64,000 bases of DNA from Anthopleura xanthogrammica (GCA_964019055.1 OZ025217.1:5810557-5874556), one strand, 5' to 3'. Shown: positions 1-11,039, counted from the stretch's first letter. The notes: generated by a model from the letters alone, not told the origin. Numbers and translations: made by a program.

Positions 1-433
1 AAAGCAAAGCAAAGCAAAGCAAAGCAAAGCAAAGCAAAGCAAAGCAAAGCAAAGCAAAGCAAAGCAAAGCAAAGCAAAGCAAAGCAAAGCAAAGCAAAGC
101 AAAGCAAAGCAAAGCAAAGCAAAGCAAAGCAAAGCAAAGCAAAGCAAAGCAAAGCAAAGCAAAGCAAAGCAAAGCAAAGCAAAGCAAAGCAAAGCAAAGC
201 AAAGCAAAGCAAAGCAAAGCAAAGCAAAGCAAAGCAAAGCAAAGCAAAGCAAAGCAAAGCAAAGCAAAGCAAAGCAAAGCAAAGCAAAGCAAAGCAAAGC
301 AAAGCAAAGCAAAGCAAAGCAAAGCAAAGCAAAGCAAAGCAAAGCAAAGCAAAGCAAAGCAAAGCAAAGCAAAGCAAAGCAAAGCAAAGCAAAGCAAAGC
401 AAAGCAAAGCAAAGCAAAGCAAAGCAAAGCAAA
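1..433. repeat. Perfect (AAAGC)n pentanucleotide array at window edge
   Basis: About 86 uninterrupted copies of AAAGC fill the first 430 bases with no substitution, and a partial unit ends at 433. The array lies about one intron length (386 nt in the right-hand paralogue) beyond the donor at 817, that is, where exon 2 of the left peptide gene is expected. Perfect identity over this length suggests very recent expansion or a collapsed/over-extended assembly edge. Confidence 0.95.
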
Positions 434-817
434 ATTCAGGTGTCATTTGTATGGCTTTTTCCTGTCACTACAGTTCAAATTCAAAATTCAACCATTTCAA
501 AGCAGATCCCTTCTGACGGTTACTATGGTGCTCAGTACATTCAAAAATTATAATAATATTTCTCGAGTGCAAATGTCCTTATTAGTAGAATAACAAAAAT
601 CGGTATTTATTCTAATTAAAAAAAACCCAACTTCAACTTCGAAAAAATACTGACAAAAACATGATTTTACGAAGAAAAAGAAGAAGAGCGAGAGGAAGAA
701 GAAAAGAAAAAAATATACTGATCAGATTTGATTAACAAAATGAGTAAGTGGCGCCGCCGATTGCCGAAGTCGTAAAATAGAGAAGTTGATCTAGAAAACC
801 AGATGTACTATACATAC

Positions 818-959
818 CAGTTTCATATTCCTCCCAATCGTGTGATGAAGCACCCTTCTTGCTGTTAAAAGAAACATTGCATCTAACAGCTTTTGTTGGA
901 AAGTAAGCCGTGAACAACATCAAGACAATAAGTGCGCAAGCTATCTTCAGTACGGCCAT
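818..959 (-). CDS. Secreted cysteine-rich peptide, exon 1 of the left paralogue (3' part missing)
   Basis: This is the first coding exon (ATG at 959-957, donor GTATGT starting at 817) of a small secreted peptide. It is 142 nt long and ends in phase 1, exactly like exon 1 of the paralogue at 8312-8453. It encodes a hydrophobic signal peptide of about 24 residues followed by a short mature start with one cysteine and a GASS motif. An acceptor lies at 991-990, and a probable 5' non-coding exon ends at 1702. Exon 2 is not found: homology to the right copy's intron continues to about 500 and the sequence then runs into the AAAGC array. The gene may be complete outside the window or truncated. Function is unknown; a toxin-like or defence role is possible for this class but not shown. 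Confidence 0.65.
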
Positions 960-1035
960 TGTTTTCTACTAAACGGGCGTTTCTTTGACCTGTAAGACAA
1001 AAAATATACTCGTTGCAATTATCAGAATATTATAG

Positions 1036-1612
1036 AATATTACTCTTTCTTCGCTTAGACTTTACACTTCTGCTAACGATGATATTGGTACTGAATAATA
1101 CTCGGGTCGATGTGGCTAGAACTGGTTTGAATAGTAGAGCGGTTCTCCACCGCATGAATGGGAAACGATACTTGTTAAAAAACCGACAAATTCGTAGTTC
1201 TACGGTAGCCGTAAGTATTTTACTGTAGCCGTATCCACATGTTGTGATTGGTTGAATTACTGGAAGACAATGGGAAGCCATTTAAATGTTACGGTATGTC
1301 GTATCTTGATCGTGCTGTAAGTAAGTATCGTATGTTTAAGTTTTCCACTAATAAAAAAACCGCCCTAATAATATAAACAATGGCATACCACACAAAACGA
1401 ACACAAAACGGCAAGCACTATAAGCTGTTATGGAGCTGTTTAAGTTTTGACGTATTTTCGGGTCCAACGAAAAACGTTTTCAATGATTTATCCTCTACCT
1501 GGAACAATTAGAACTTTGGATACCAAGTACCGTTTTTTTCATACGATTGATATCACACTTAAAAGCTCTATTGTTTTACATGTAAAAACTCTCATCCTGA
1601 GATGATAATTAC
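1036..1612. other. Extra sequence in the 5'UTR intron of the left peptide gene
   Basis: The 5'UTR intron is about 712 nt here (1701 to 990) but only about 184 nt in the right paralogue (8667 to 8484). The excess lies between blocks that are otherwise alignable (around 965-1030 and 1614-1800). It includes a repeated GTAGCCGTA motif near 1206-1232. It looks like an insertion, with no recognisable coding content; the mobile class is not determined. Confidence 0.45.
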
Positions 1613-1763
1613 TCTAGAATGGGAGGAGTTCTACAAATATCTAATTCTATGTACAAGAGAAAAAAAATTTGTCCGGCTAAAACTGATAACGCTTCTCTTA
1701 CCTTGTTGATTGTTCCCCTGAACTTCTCGATGCAAGTGTTTTCCAGAGAGAAGCAAGCCCTGC

Positions 1764-1769
1764 TTTTAT
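1764..1769 (-). promoter_or_regulatory. TATA-like box of the left peptide gene
   Basis: On the minus strand this reads ATAAAA within a block (about 1690-1800) that is strongly conserved with the promoter of the right paralogue. Transcription would start near 1735-1740, just upstream of the non-coding exon that ends at 1702. Confidence 0.5.
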
Positions 1770-1809
1770 GTCTATCGAGTCGAAAAAGAGCAAACATTGA
1801 CACGTGCAA

Positions 1810-2680
1810 TCGGTTAACGTTAAAACAAAAGCCAATTTTAGATAATTAGTTTTCAAGGAAAGGCTAAGACACTTCGTCAATTTCGTTGTCATCTCGTTGT
1901 CATAACTTTGTCCCAGAGTGATGGTAAATTTTGAGATGTTTACCAATATCTGAGTTAAAGAGGCGATGTGCATCAATGCGTTGCAATAAATGGTGGGTGG
2001 TAAAACCTGAAAATCCACAACAACTTTACTGTACTAAAGAAATGTCATGGAAAATAAACGAGATGTTATACACCAGGGACTTTAAACCTTGAACCTTATT
2101 TTTATGTAATTAAACAAACAATATAACTCTGTTGAAGCCAAAGTATTTGTTTAGACTATTGTTTACTATTGACTCAAAAAAAAAAAATATATATATTGAC
2201 TCGTTGTGCTTCACTGCCTGTGTTATAATTTTGCATTTAAGTGAACATTTCTAACTGACATGATGTTGGTGTCAATATATGACAACGTATGGTCATATTG
2301 TTTCATTAGTGAATTGTCTTTGTTAGGTCACTTTTATTCACTTCATCAGTCACAATAGCATTTTCATTAACATTCGCGCGTAATTGCCATTGAATTATTC
2401 ACTACCAGATGATTTCATTTTTTTTTCAGTTCGAGCGAATTAGGCAATTATCAGCGAACATTTTATCCGTAGCTCAATATTTCCTAGTTCCAGGTTTTCG
2501 GCTCGACGCACGACAGGTTTTACTTGAAAATCAAGAAAATAAATCTCATATATATCTGTGGAAAGATTCACCAGATGTCTTTTAGAAAAAGCATATTTTG
2601 ACGAAAATATTTCGTTTTGACAAGAGAAAATAGAAACTTGGGTGCTATAAAATCACTTATCACGTTGGAATCACACCAGC
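1810..2680. other. Non-coding; left copy of the segmental duplication
   Basis: No convincing gene is seen. The stretch 2430-2640 aligns by eye with 9025-9250 (shared words ATCAGCGAAC, CCTAGTTCCAGGTT and TTCACCAGAT), so it belongs to the same duplicated block as the peptide genes. Confidence 0.6.
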
Positions 2681-3455
2681 TAGCCTCCCCAATCCCTGTA
2701 AATAATGACTGGTTTATTATTCCTTTAGCATATGAATATAACTGCAGTGTTGAATGTCCTATTTAAGTATTCTAGTCTAGCCTCCCCACTCCCTGTAAAT
2801 AATGACTGGTTTGTTATTCCTTTAGCATATAAATATAACTGCAGTGTTGAATGTCCTATTTAAGTATTCTAGTCTAGCCTCCCCACTCCCTGTAAATAAT
2901 GACTGGTTTGTTATTCCTTTAGCATATAAATATAACTGCAGTGTTGAATGTCCTATTTAAGTATTCTAGTCTAGCCTCCCCACTCCCTGTAAATAATGAC
3001 TGGTTTGTTATTCCTTTAGCATATAAATATAACTGCAGTGTTGAATGTCCTATTTAAGTATTCTAGTCTAGCCTCCCCACTCCCTGTAAATAATGACTGG
3101 TTTGTTATTCCTTTAGCATATAAATATAACTGCAGTGTTGAATGTCCTATTTAAGTATTCTAGTCTAGCCTCCCCACTCCCTGTAAATAATGACTGGTTT
3201 GTTATTCCTTTAGCATATAAATATAACTGCAGTGTTGAATGTCCTATTTAAGTATTCTAGTCTAGCCTCCCCACTCCCTGTAAATAATGACTGGTTTGTT
3301 ATTCCTTTAGCATATGAATATAACTGCAGTGTTGAATGTCCTATTTAAGTATTCTAGTCTAGCCTCCCCACTCCCTGTAAATAATGACTGGTTTGTTATT
3401 CCTTTAGCATATAAATATATAACTACTATTGAATGTCCTATTTAAGCATTCTAGT
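2681..3455. repeat. 97-bp minisatellite, about 8 copies
   Basis: Units beginning TAGCCTCCCCA recur at 2681, 2778, 2875, 2972, 3069, 3166, 3263 and 3360, a constant 97-bp period. Inner copies are almost identical; the first and last are diverged. The array sits in the left duplicate only, between blocks that are much closer together in the right duplicate. Confidence 0.95.
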
Positions 3456-3629
3456 AGATATTGAACTTTATAACAACGGCCAAAGACGTATTAAATTGTC
3501 CAAAGCGAATCTAACACCATAGTGTGAAAACCAATAAGTCTATGAAGTCCGTGTATAAAGGCTATAATTGGAAGGACACAGCCCCCAAAATGGATACCAA
3601 AAAAACTCGTATGCGATTATCCTTTTAGC

Positions 3630-3765
3630 CCCTTAACCTGGGTGGCTTTTCTCAATTTATTTGAACGCCGGTTGCGTGTACTGTTGGTTAAATGAATAGC
3701 TAATTTGGAATGGTGGCAAAAGTAGAGATCTTGGCAGGTAATTTGAATGCTACTAGACAATTCCG
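3630..3765. repeat. Dispersed repeat, copy 1 of 3
   Basis: This block shares order and words (CTTAACCTGGGTGGC-like start, TGAATAGCTAATTT, TGGCAAAAG, TGGCAGGTAATTTG) with 6150-6310 and 9855-10060. It is non-coding and marks the outer part of the duplicated segment. Confidence 0.6.
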
Positions 3766-4287
3766 ACATATCCTGTTTCACAATCGAAATGAGAATCTAA
3801 AAACATGGAATGTAAGAAAACTTTAATAATTCAACCACGGCCTTTTTGGAACGTTATTTGCCCTACGTATATGTGTATCCCCATAAGTTGCTTAGACTAA
3901 GGTGAAACGTCGAACCTAAAGACATCACAGAATACCTCCTTATTATCTATTGTTTTCAATGCGTTCGGCTCATGTAAAGTTTGACGTTTGATGTAAGCCT
4001 TAGTTTGGCTAAAAATATTGACAAATTCGTTTTTCTCGCTTTTCCCGGAAATGAAGCAATATTTCGACAAATGAAAGATACCATGATATATCTCGCATAT
4101 AGGCCTACCCAACACCAAAATATGAGCGAAATCGAACTTTCGGCTCTTGCCGGCGTATGCTCTCTTTTTGCTGACATCCCCTCATAATTTCTACACCAAA
4201 CAGGTGTAATATTAATCTTAGAAGTAAGAGGAGTTTCAATGTGCCCCAGCGTAAGACAAACAGACTGAGCAACAGCCTGACTCAACC

Positions 4288-4371
4288 ACCGCCTGGTTGG
4301 CTCCGTTGGTTGAGCACCGGACTTTCGTGCAGGAGGTCGTGGTTCGAGTCCCGGCCGGACCAACACTCATT

Positions 4372-4416
<45 letters not shown>

Positions 4417-4705
4417 TACAATAGATCATCTACATATCTGCAATTACATCTACGAACGGTTAGACTTTCAACTGGATTGGATAACCACTTTAAATGGGGG
4501 TCCCATCTCTCCACACTTCATCACTTACCAATATCGGAGGGACACTGAGGACGTAAAGAAACCCTGTCGTTAAAACCTGGCAGTGACCACCCTCAGTGCC
4601 TACACCTTATACTAACCACCTCTCATGATTGTAAAGCGCTGCTTTGATTATATGAAAGGGAGCTGTATAAATCATAAATCATTATCATTATGTATAGTAA
4701 TTGTA
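4288..4705 (+). mobile_element. tRNA-derived SINE
   Basis: The head (about 4288-4362) resembles a tRNA with A-box-like GGCTCCGTTGGTTGAGC and B-box GGTTCGAGTCCC, but the acceptor stem does not pair as a functional tRNA. A body follows with words that recur in inverse orientation at about 18,165-18,245. The tail has a GCGCT-type LINE-like end (AAAGCGCTGC through AAATCATTATCATTA). Confidence 0.65.
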
Positions 4706-5101
4706 ATTAGAATATAATAGTAACTAAGTAGTAGAAGTCACTAAACCCGTGAAATAGACAATGGTAGACCAAAACTCCATTGTTTTCTTTTGTGTCTATT
4801 TGACTATTATAGTTTAACAAGCAATTTTTATTTCACGTTTAGTGTTTAGTATTTTCACTTTATATATAGCATCTTATTCCAAACTTGTATGATGTAAAGT
4901 ACGCAATTTAGCATCCGACTCTGCAAACACTATTAATTGATAATATTAAAGGATGAAACTTAAATTGAGGGAGCTTGGTAATTAATTAAGCTAGAATCAT
5001 AACACAAAGTTAAAATGTTTCAATACAAATGAAACGCAAAATCTACTATTATTATTTATTAACGATTTACCCAAAATCAGTCAGATACAACGTAATGATA
5101 A

Positions 5102-5102
<1 letters not shown>
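4706..5102. other. AT-rich non-coding sequence
   Basis: No gene, clear repeat or regulatory structure is recognised here. Confidence 0.5.
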
Positions 5103-5132
<30 letters not shown>

Positions 5133-5184
5133 AAGAAGAAGAAGAAGAAGAAGAAGAAGAAGAAGAAGAAGAAGAAGAAGAAGA
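5103..5184. repeat. (GAA)n microsatellite at a LINE 3' end
   Basis: This is an uninterrupted GAA/TTC run. It directly abuts the 3' end of the minus-strand LINE fragment, which ends ...CTAAATAAAG then (TTC)n, so it is plausibly the element's simple-repeat tail. Confidence 0.9.
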
Positions 5185-5960
5185 ACTTTATTTAGCCACA
5201 GTAAATTCATTAGGATTTACATAGCACACATACTTAAAATATTACTCATAATAACTACTAAATAAAGCTTAACTCTAGTATTCTAAAAATAACTAAATGA
5301 AAATATATCAATAAGTAAAACACCTGCTTTCCATGAGTGCTGGGGAAAATTAGTATAAAATTAGGTCAGAATTTAAAAAGTGACTGCAGCCTTGTCTAAA
5401 TTTGTTCAATGTATTTGCCTGCCGTAATTCAATTGGAAGGCTATTCCATAGCACCGCACCACTATAGCCAAAGCTGTTTTTTTTAGGTAATTAGTGCGGG
5501 GCTTAGTAATAGCTAGTTTGCTTTCAGTGTCTCTCAGAGAATAGGTCGTTACGCTGCTACGGTCTATAAACATGGAGCGCAAGTAATCGGGAGTGAGCTC
5601 ATGCAGTGATTTATAAACTATAACAACTTTTTGAAATTTGCACTGGGATTCAAGTTTCTTCCAGCCAAGCTTCTCAAAGAGATAATCAGCATTAGTATTG
5701 TACCTAGAAGACGTTAATACCCTTGCTGCACGATTTTGTAAATTTTTGAAGTTTGTCAGCGAGGGTTTTGTTACAATTATCCCAAACGACGCAACAATAA
5801 TCGAAATGTGGTTGGACTAAAGAATTGAAAATAATCTTCAGTGTCGTATTGGGAACAAATGGTCTTAAACGTTTTAGGGCTCCTAGTTTTTAGATAAGTT
5901 TTGTTGTTTTATATACCGTAGTTTAACAAGATAGCTTTGGTCTTTCAAGTTACCGTCGTA
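5185..5960 (-). mobile_element. 5'-truncated non-LTR retrotransposon (LINE) with decayed reverse-transcriptase C-terminus
   Basis: On the minus strand the frames between about 5830 and 5360 read, with at least one frameshift, the conserved end of cnidarian LINE ORF2. Seen are an HFDYC-type start, LQ..Q..AARV, SLHELTPDYL, SLRDTESKLAI, RTNYL and finally SGAVLWNSLPIELRQANTLN. A 3' region with AATAAA follows, ending at the (TTC)n tail. The 5' limit is uncertain. It is not functional. Confidence 0.75.
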
Positions 5961-6149
5961 ATCGCTCAGAATTTAGTTTTAAGTTTTTAGTTTTTGCTAT
6001 CTTACTGCAAAGTTCATTTCTTTCAGTTTTACATTATTATATACTTCAAACTAAGTAGAATATTTTGTGTGTCATAAACGTGTAAATAGTTTATCATATA
6101 ATGTTCGGTAAGGTTGCTTGAAAACTGAAAGGAAACACTTTTTAAAAAC

Positions 6150-6310
6150 TCCGGTGTCTTTTCTCAACTTCATTGAATGACGGTTGAGTGCACTTTAATT
6201 TCGGTTAATTAAATGAATAGCAAATTTAGCCATGCTGGCAAAAGCAGTGACTTGGCAGGTAAATTGAGTTTCGACGTTAAACTGAAATACTGGTGGGATG
6301 AATTTAAATG
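6150..6310. repeat. Dispersed repeat, copy 2 of 3
   Basis: This aligns by eye with 3630-3765 and 9855-10060 (GGTGTCTTTTCTCAACTTC, AATGAATAGCAAATTT, TGGCAAAAGCAGTGACTT, CTGGTGGGATGAA). A third copy outside the two peptide loci suggests more than one duplication event or a mobile origin. The rest of 5960-6740 has no recognised gene. Confidence 0.6.
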
Positions 6311-6746
6311 GACTTTATTTTGGTCACCATCACTTATTTTCTTTCCTTTCCCCCCCAATTTACAGCCGTTCTCAGTCACACGTGCCCGAGACAAAACGTC
6401 GACTCGTCTCCAGACGAAGAATCTCCACACGATTCAGTGAAGTTAAACTTTCTGACAGAAGAAATGCCTTCTGTTCGCGATTCCATTGATAAGAGCCAAT
6501 TCTTGAAACGTTCAGTCTTCCAAATAGTCTTTTTCTTTTACGGTTCATGTTTTTACTCTTATATTTTTGCTTGTAGACTGAAATAATTAGCTCCTTTTGG
6601 AAATCTTTCCGCCATTTTTCAAACATGTTTTGGCGGTTGCCATGGTAATTTTGAATTCACACTCCCGAAAACTTGAAATCACACTATAACGATGAAATCA
6701 CACTCCTCTCAGCCAATCAGATTGCAGATATTTATTTGGTCATATG

Positions 6747-6747
<1 letters not shown>

Positions 6748-6783
<36 letters not shown>

Positions 6784-6912
6784 TGATGATTATGATGATG
6801 ATGATGTTGATGATGTTGATGATGTTGAAGATTTTGTTGTTGATGATGATGATGAGGATGTTGATGATGATGATGATGATGTTGATGTTGATGATGATGA
6901 TGATGATGATGT

Positions 6913-6944
<32 letters not shown>

Positions 6945-7005
6945 TTGATGTTGATGTTGATGATGATGATGATGTTGATGATGAAGATGATGATGATGTT
7001 GATGG

Positions 7006-7071
<66 letters not shown>
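6748..7071. repeat. Compound AAT / GAT-GTT microsatellite, copy 1
   Basis: A short (AAT)n run passes into GAT repeats interrupted by GTT, GAG and GAAGATTTT at fixed places. The interruption pattern from 6781 onward is the same as at 32,818 onward, so the two loci share an origin. Poly-Asp, poly-Met and poly-Ser readings here are artefacts. Confidence 0.95.
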
Positions 7072-7074
<3 letters not shown>

Positions 7075-7359
7075 GGCCATCACAACGGCAACAAATAGGT
7101 CCCCAACATCTAGGTAGTCGTTGCGAGAATGTTATACCTGTTTCTTCTTACTAGAGCCCGCATTATTTTCAACCTAAGTCAGAGCTTTAACCTAATGCAA
7201 GAACTCGAACTAGTATGTTATGGTTCGGGTTTAGTAATGTCGTGACGGTTTAAGAAATCAGTACGTGGGAAATTGAGTCGCCCAGAACCCATTTTTTCAT
7301 GACAGCGGAGACGAAACTGAGTACGAGCTCTGGGAACTACAATTCTGTCCTTCTTGGAC

Positions 7360-7550
7360 ACCAGACTGTGAGCGGCCCCACTTTTCTCTCCAGACTCAAT
7401 AAAGATGAGTTTTTAAAATCTGGAGGAGGATTCGCGGAGACTGGGTCAATCTCCATGAGCCCACAGGAATCCTAAAACTACTCAATATTCTAAAAAACTC
7501 ATCTTTACGTACAGAGCCTAGAAGGGCAAGTGGGACCACTCACAGTTCAC
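7360..7550. mobile_element. Foldback (inverted-repeat) element
   Basis: Arms near 7366-7383 and 7528-7546 (CTGTGAGYGGYCCCACTT type) enclose inner arms AAAGATGAGTTTTT (about 7400-7415) and AAAAAACTCATCTTT (about 7492-7506). No coding capacity is seen; it is a MITE-like structure. Confidence 0.5.
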
Positions 7551-7743
7551 TATCCCACAAGAGAATCGAATCAATAATGATCAATATATATACAAATGCT
7601 AAAAACTAATACAGCTAGTACTAAAGAAACTTTAGTTAACAAATAATTAGAAAACTAGATAAACGTAACTTTTTTCTTGTTCTGAGTTTTATTCACTTTT
7701 CTTGTTCACAAATGCATCACATTTTAAGTTCAAGCCAATGGTT

Positions 7744-8453
7744 TTATGAGCAAGAACGATGTCCCCAGAACTGTGCTTCCTTCAGCTCGGGATGGCTGTT
7801 GTATCCATAGCAATTGCATGTTGGACCACCAAAAAAGGTGCTGGTGATGTGTGCATCAACCGCTTTGCATCCATCCTTCTTTTCACAAGCACTTGCGCAT
7901 TTGCTTTCGCAATTTCGCAAACCACCTGCAGAAGAACCTATTAACAGCATCAAAAAATCAGATCTCATTTTCAAGAAAAATAACCGTTTGGCCACCCCAA
8001 CGTTTGGATGAATTACAGTTTTCCCTCTCACTTACTTTAAAGTGATCCCAAACAGAACCCTTCTGAGAGTCACTACGGTGCTCAGTACATACAAAAATTA
8101 TAATGATATTTCTCGAGTGCGAATATCCTCATTGATAGAAATTTGTATTTCGTTACAAAAAGCCTCCAGTAGAAGAAAGAAGAAGAAAAAAAGAAAGGAA
8201 AAGAAAAAAGAAAAAAAATCTCAGATTTGATTAACAAATTCGGTAAGCGGCGTCGGATTGCTAAAGTACGTCGTAAAATAGAAGTTGATCGAGGATAACC
8301 GATGTATATACCTTTGAAACCTTGTTCCCAGTTTGGTGACGAAGCACCCCTCTTGTTTCCAACAGAAAAATTGCACTCAACAGCTTGTGTTGGAAAGTAA
8401 GCCGTGAACAACATGAAGACTACAAGTGCGCAAGCTATCTTTAGCACGACCAT
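7744..8453 (-). CDS. Secreted eight-cysteine peptide precursor (107 aa, two coding exons)
   Basis: Coding exons are 8453-8312 (142 nt, ends phase 1) and 7925-7744 (182 nt including TAA). They are joined across a 386-nt GT-AG intron (donor AAAG|GTATAT, acceptor TCTGCAG). A 5' non-coding exon probably runs from about 8705 to 8668, with its intron at 8667-8484. The precursor has a signal peptide of about 24 residues (hydrophobic run VLKIACALVVFMLFTAYF). The mature part has eight cysteines: one near the start and seven in exon 2, including CxxxC, CxxxC and CxC spacing. This spacing recalls CS-alpha-beta/defensin-like folds and the coral small cysteine-rich proteins, but neither family can be assigned. 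A minus-strand AATAAA lies at 7693-7688, about 50 nt after the stop. A defence, toxin-like or matrix role is possible; function is unknown. Confidence 0.75.
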
Positions 8454-8729
8454 TGTTTTCTACTACACGGGCGTTTCTTTGACCTGAAAGACAAACAAAA
8501 TATACTCGTTGCAATTATAAGAATATTATTGAAGCTGATATACTCATGATATATTATATAGATATACTGAGCTGATAATTATACTAGAATTAGACGAATT
8601 CCGGCCAAATATCTGCTTCATTGTACTAGAGGAAAAATTTATCTAAAACTGATAACGCTTCTCTTACCTTTTTGCTTGTTCCCCTGAACTTCTCGTTGCA
8701 AGTGTTTTTCAGAGAGAAGCAAGCCCTGC

Positions 8730-8735
8730 TTTTAT
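8730..8735 (-). promoter_or_regulatory. TATA-like box of the right peptide gene
   Basis: The minus strand reads ATAAAA followed by GCAGGGCTTGC, in a block conserved with 1690-1800. The expected start near 8705 would give a short non-coding exon ending at the strong donor AAG|GTAAGAG (8668/8667). Confidence 0.55.
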
Positions 8736-8749
8736 GTCTATCGAGTGAA

Positions 8750-10060
8750 AAAAGAGCAAACATTGCATTGACATGTGGATTAATTGGTTAACATCAAAGC
8801 AAAAGCCGACTTTCAGTTAATTAGTTTTGTTGGGAAAAAAAGGTAAATTCGTCGGTCACATTTTCACAGTTAATTCGTGTGTAGCTGTCAATAAATTTAG
8901 TCTAAGGTCAAACGTCGAATTTCTCATGGACTGAACGCATATCATTAAAAAATAATGGATAATAAGACGGTCTTCTTTGCTGTCATTAGAGTCTTTCTTA
9001 GAACCAGCTGATTTTCTTTTACTCAGGCCGAACGAATTAGCCAATCATCATGATCAGCGAACTTTTTATTCGTAGTTCAATGGTTCCTAGTTCCAGGTTG
9101 CCAGTTAGACAAACAACAGCTTTAACTCAAAAATAAAGAAAATAATACCCATCCGTGAAAAGATCTAGATTCACCAGATATATTTTAAAGGTAGCAGTCG
9201 TTTTTGGTGGAAAATATTTCTTTTTTTATTATAGAAAACACTTGAAATTTTTCGCAGTGACAAACAGTACTCTGTGGGCCTTGATTTCACAAATCTATGT
9301 GTTCGTAGCATCTAACGGCTACTGGTCCATTATTTGACAGGTTATAGAAAAGAATAAATAAAATATGCGCGTATTCCTTAGCCAGTTAGACGTTTGCCCT
9401 TGTTCATTGTTTGGCCGAGCAAGGATTAGTAGTTGTTGCTATATCAGATCCCTGTATGAGGGATGTGAGACACTCCGCTATCCTCCGTGTATCTTCTCTA
9501 CTGGAATGCGACGGACGGACTATCGCAATGAATTTCACCGCTCGATGGCTACGCTAGGGAAGGTTTAACCTTGAAATTCTTGACTGGTCGGAGGCCATAC
9601 AGGTCAACTTGTGGCAGATCTAACACTAACGGAATAGCGTAATATGAAAAAAAATTAGACAAACAAATAATATCTAATTGATTTAAGGTCCATTCTAAGG
9701 GACGGGTCATTAGGAGAGGGGAGTGAATAGTGTAATCATGGAGTCAAGGATGTGGAGAGCGCGGGAGGCAAGAATTTTCATGCAGGGGGGAAATCGGGCA
9801 ATTGAAGGGATCCTACCTCCAACATGGATTAAAAAAAAAACATTCGTTCTAGTCCCTTAACTTCGGTGCCTTTTCTTAATTTCTTTGAACGGCGTTTTCA
9901 CTGTCGGCTAAAGGAATAGCTAATTAGGTTCGGTGGCAAAAGCAGTGACTTTGCAGGCAATTTGGGTTCCGAAGTTCAACGCAAATTAAATGAAATGCTG
10001 GTGGGATGAACTTTCACCGACTTTATTTGGACACCGCCGGTTCGACTTATTTTCTTTCTT
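8750..10060. other. Right copy of the segmental duplication, non-coding
   Basis: Stretches 9025-9250 and 9855-10060 align by eye with 2430-2640 and 3630-3765. No gene is recognised. The duplicated unit therefore includes the peptide gene plus more than 1 kb of upstream sequence. Confidence 0.6.
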
Positions 10061-10189
10061 TTTCCCCCAATTTAAAACAAAGTGTTGTTTTACTAGATAG
10101 ATCAGTTGGTCTAATATTTTTGTTCATATAGCGGATTAGTGAAAACAGAAAGAAGGAAAGGGGGAAGGGGAAAGACAGGAATAAAGGGA

Positions 10190-10537
10190 GGGGGACATGT
10201 TTTCCAATCTTCAACAGTGAAGATATCGATGACATCACATCCTATCTTTTTTCAGTCAGTCAAAATGGAAGCTAAATTAAATGGCGTCTTTTTCGGGTTG
10301 TTTCTATATAATAAAAAGAAAATTACACGATGGCTTGGAGATATGAAGTTCGCTCGCTGCTCTCACTCGTGAAATATTTTCACCACTCGAAAATAAACTT
10401 CACATCTTCAAGCCACCGTGTAATATCGTCTATGTACTGTTTAATAAACGAGCAGGAGTGTTTTATCAGGTTTAAAACCACGAGGCGAAGCCGAGTGGTT
10501 TTAGACCTGATAAAACACGATCTGCGAGTTTAATGAA
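10190..10537. mobile_element. Foldback elements, including an ACACG-GTGT hairpin
   Basis: One hairpin has arms at about 10,323-10,345 and 10,400-10,424 (TTACACGATGGCTTGGAGAT against ATCTTCAAGCCACCGTGTAA). A second, at 10,438-10,537, is a near-perfect palindrome centred on GAGGCGAAGCCGAG. The flank GACATGTTTTC to TTACACG recurs in opposite orientation at 13,548-13,795. Confidence 0.6.
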
Positions 10538-10804
10538 CGACTTCAAAAATTCATGTTGGAATGAGACTCTTTTTCCCCCATGGGGTCATTGCTGTTTTAT
10601 ATACTGTCATTATTTTAAACTTAAAAGTTTCCGGAATCTGCATTTGTAACAATAGAGGTGCAAATGACTCTGTCGAGCATTTCAAGTTCATTGCCATTTT
10701 AAAAATTCGAACACAGTTAACACGAAGAAAAAGATCTACGGGGGAGCTGTGTACCTAGATCTACTAAATATGTAAACAAATGGGCGTTTAAAATATTTTC
10801 AACA

Positions 10805-11031
10805 TGGCAAAGTTTACGAATGAACAAGAATTCCTGTTTAGAAGAACGAAGTTTTGTGGTGGATATCACGAAAGTGCAGAGCTTGGACACAAACATAATC
10901 AACCTGAACGCGGAGTCTTTAGATTTTTGGCTCGTGAAGTTTATTGAGGAAGTTTTTAAGGAAGATCGACAACGATATTGCGTACTCAATAACTGTACTA
11001 TTAATCTTGTAAACACAAAACCAGACAATTA
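10805..11031 (+). pseudogene. Crypton / ZMYM2-QRICH1-like coding fragment
   Basis: Two overlapping frames are open. That from 10,820 contains LNAESLDFWLVKFIEEVFKE, then a DRQRY tract, resembling the N-terminal 'xLNYWLxKFVxEVxKxxxxRYP' region next to DUF3504 (Crypton tyrosine-recombinase-derived) domains. The ATG at 10,805 opens a different frame (MAKFTNEQEF...) that looks like the true upstream part, so a frameshift separates them. The match stops near 10,970. It is most likely a decayed transposon ORF or gene fragment; the family call is from memory of motifs only. Confidence 0.4.
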
Positions 11032-11039
11032 ATTTCTTT

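Noticed and set aside
4288..4362. Candidate functional tRNA genes (also at 46,826, 57,400 minus and 61,958)
   Set aside because: A and B boxes are present but acceptor stems do not pair and SINE bodies follow.
5029..5265. Poly-Arg reading frame
   Set aside because: Translation of the (GAA)n-type run at a LINE 3' end.
6692..7154. Poly-Asp, poly-Met and antisense poly-Ser reading frames
   Set aside because: Direct translation of a GAT microsatellite; no unique sequence, signal or splice support. The same applies at 32,819-33,149.
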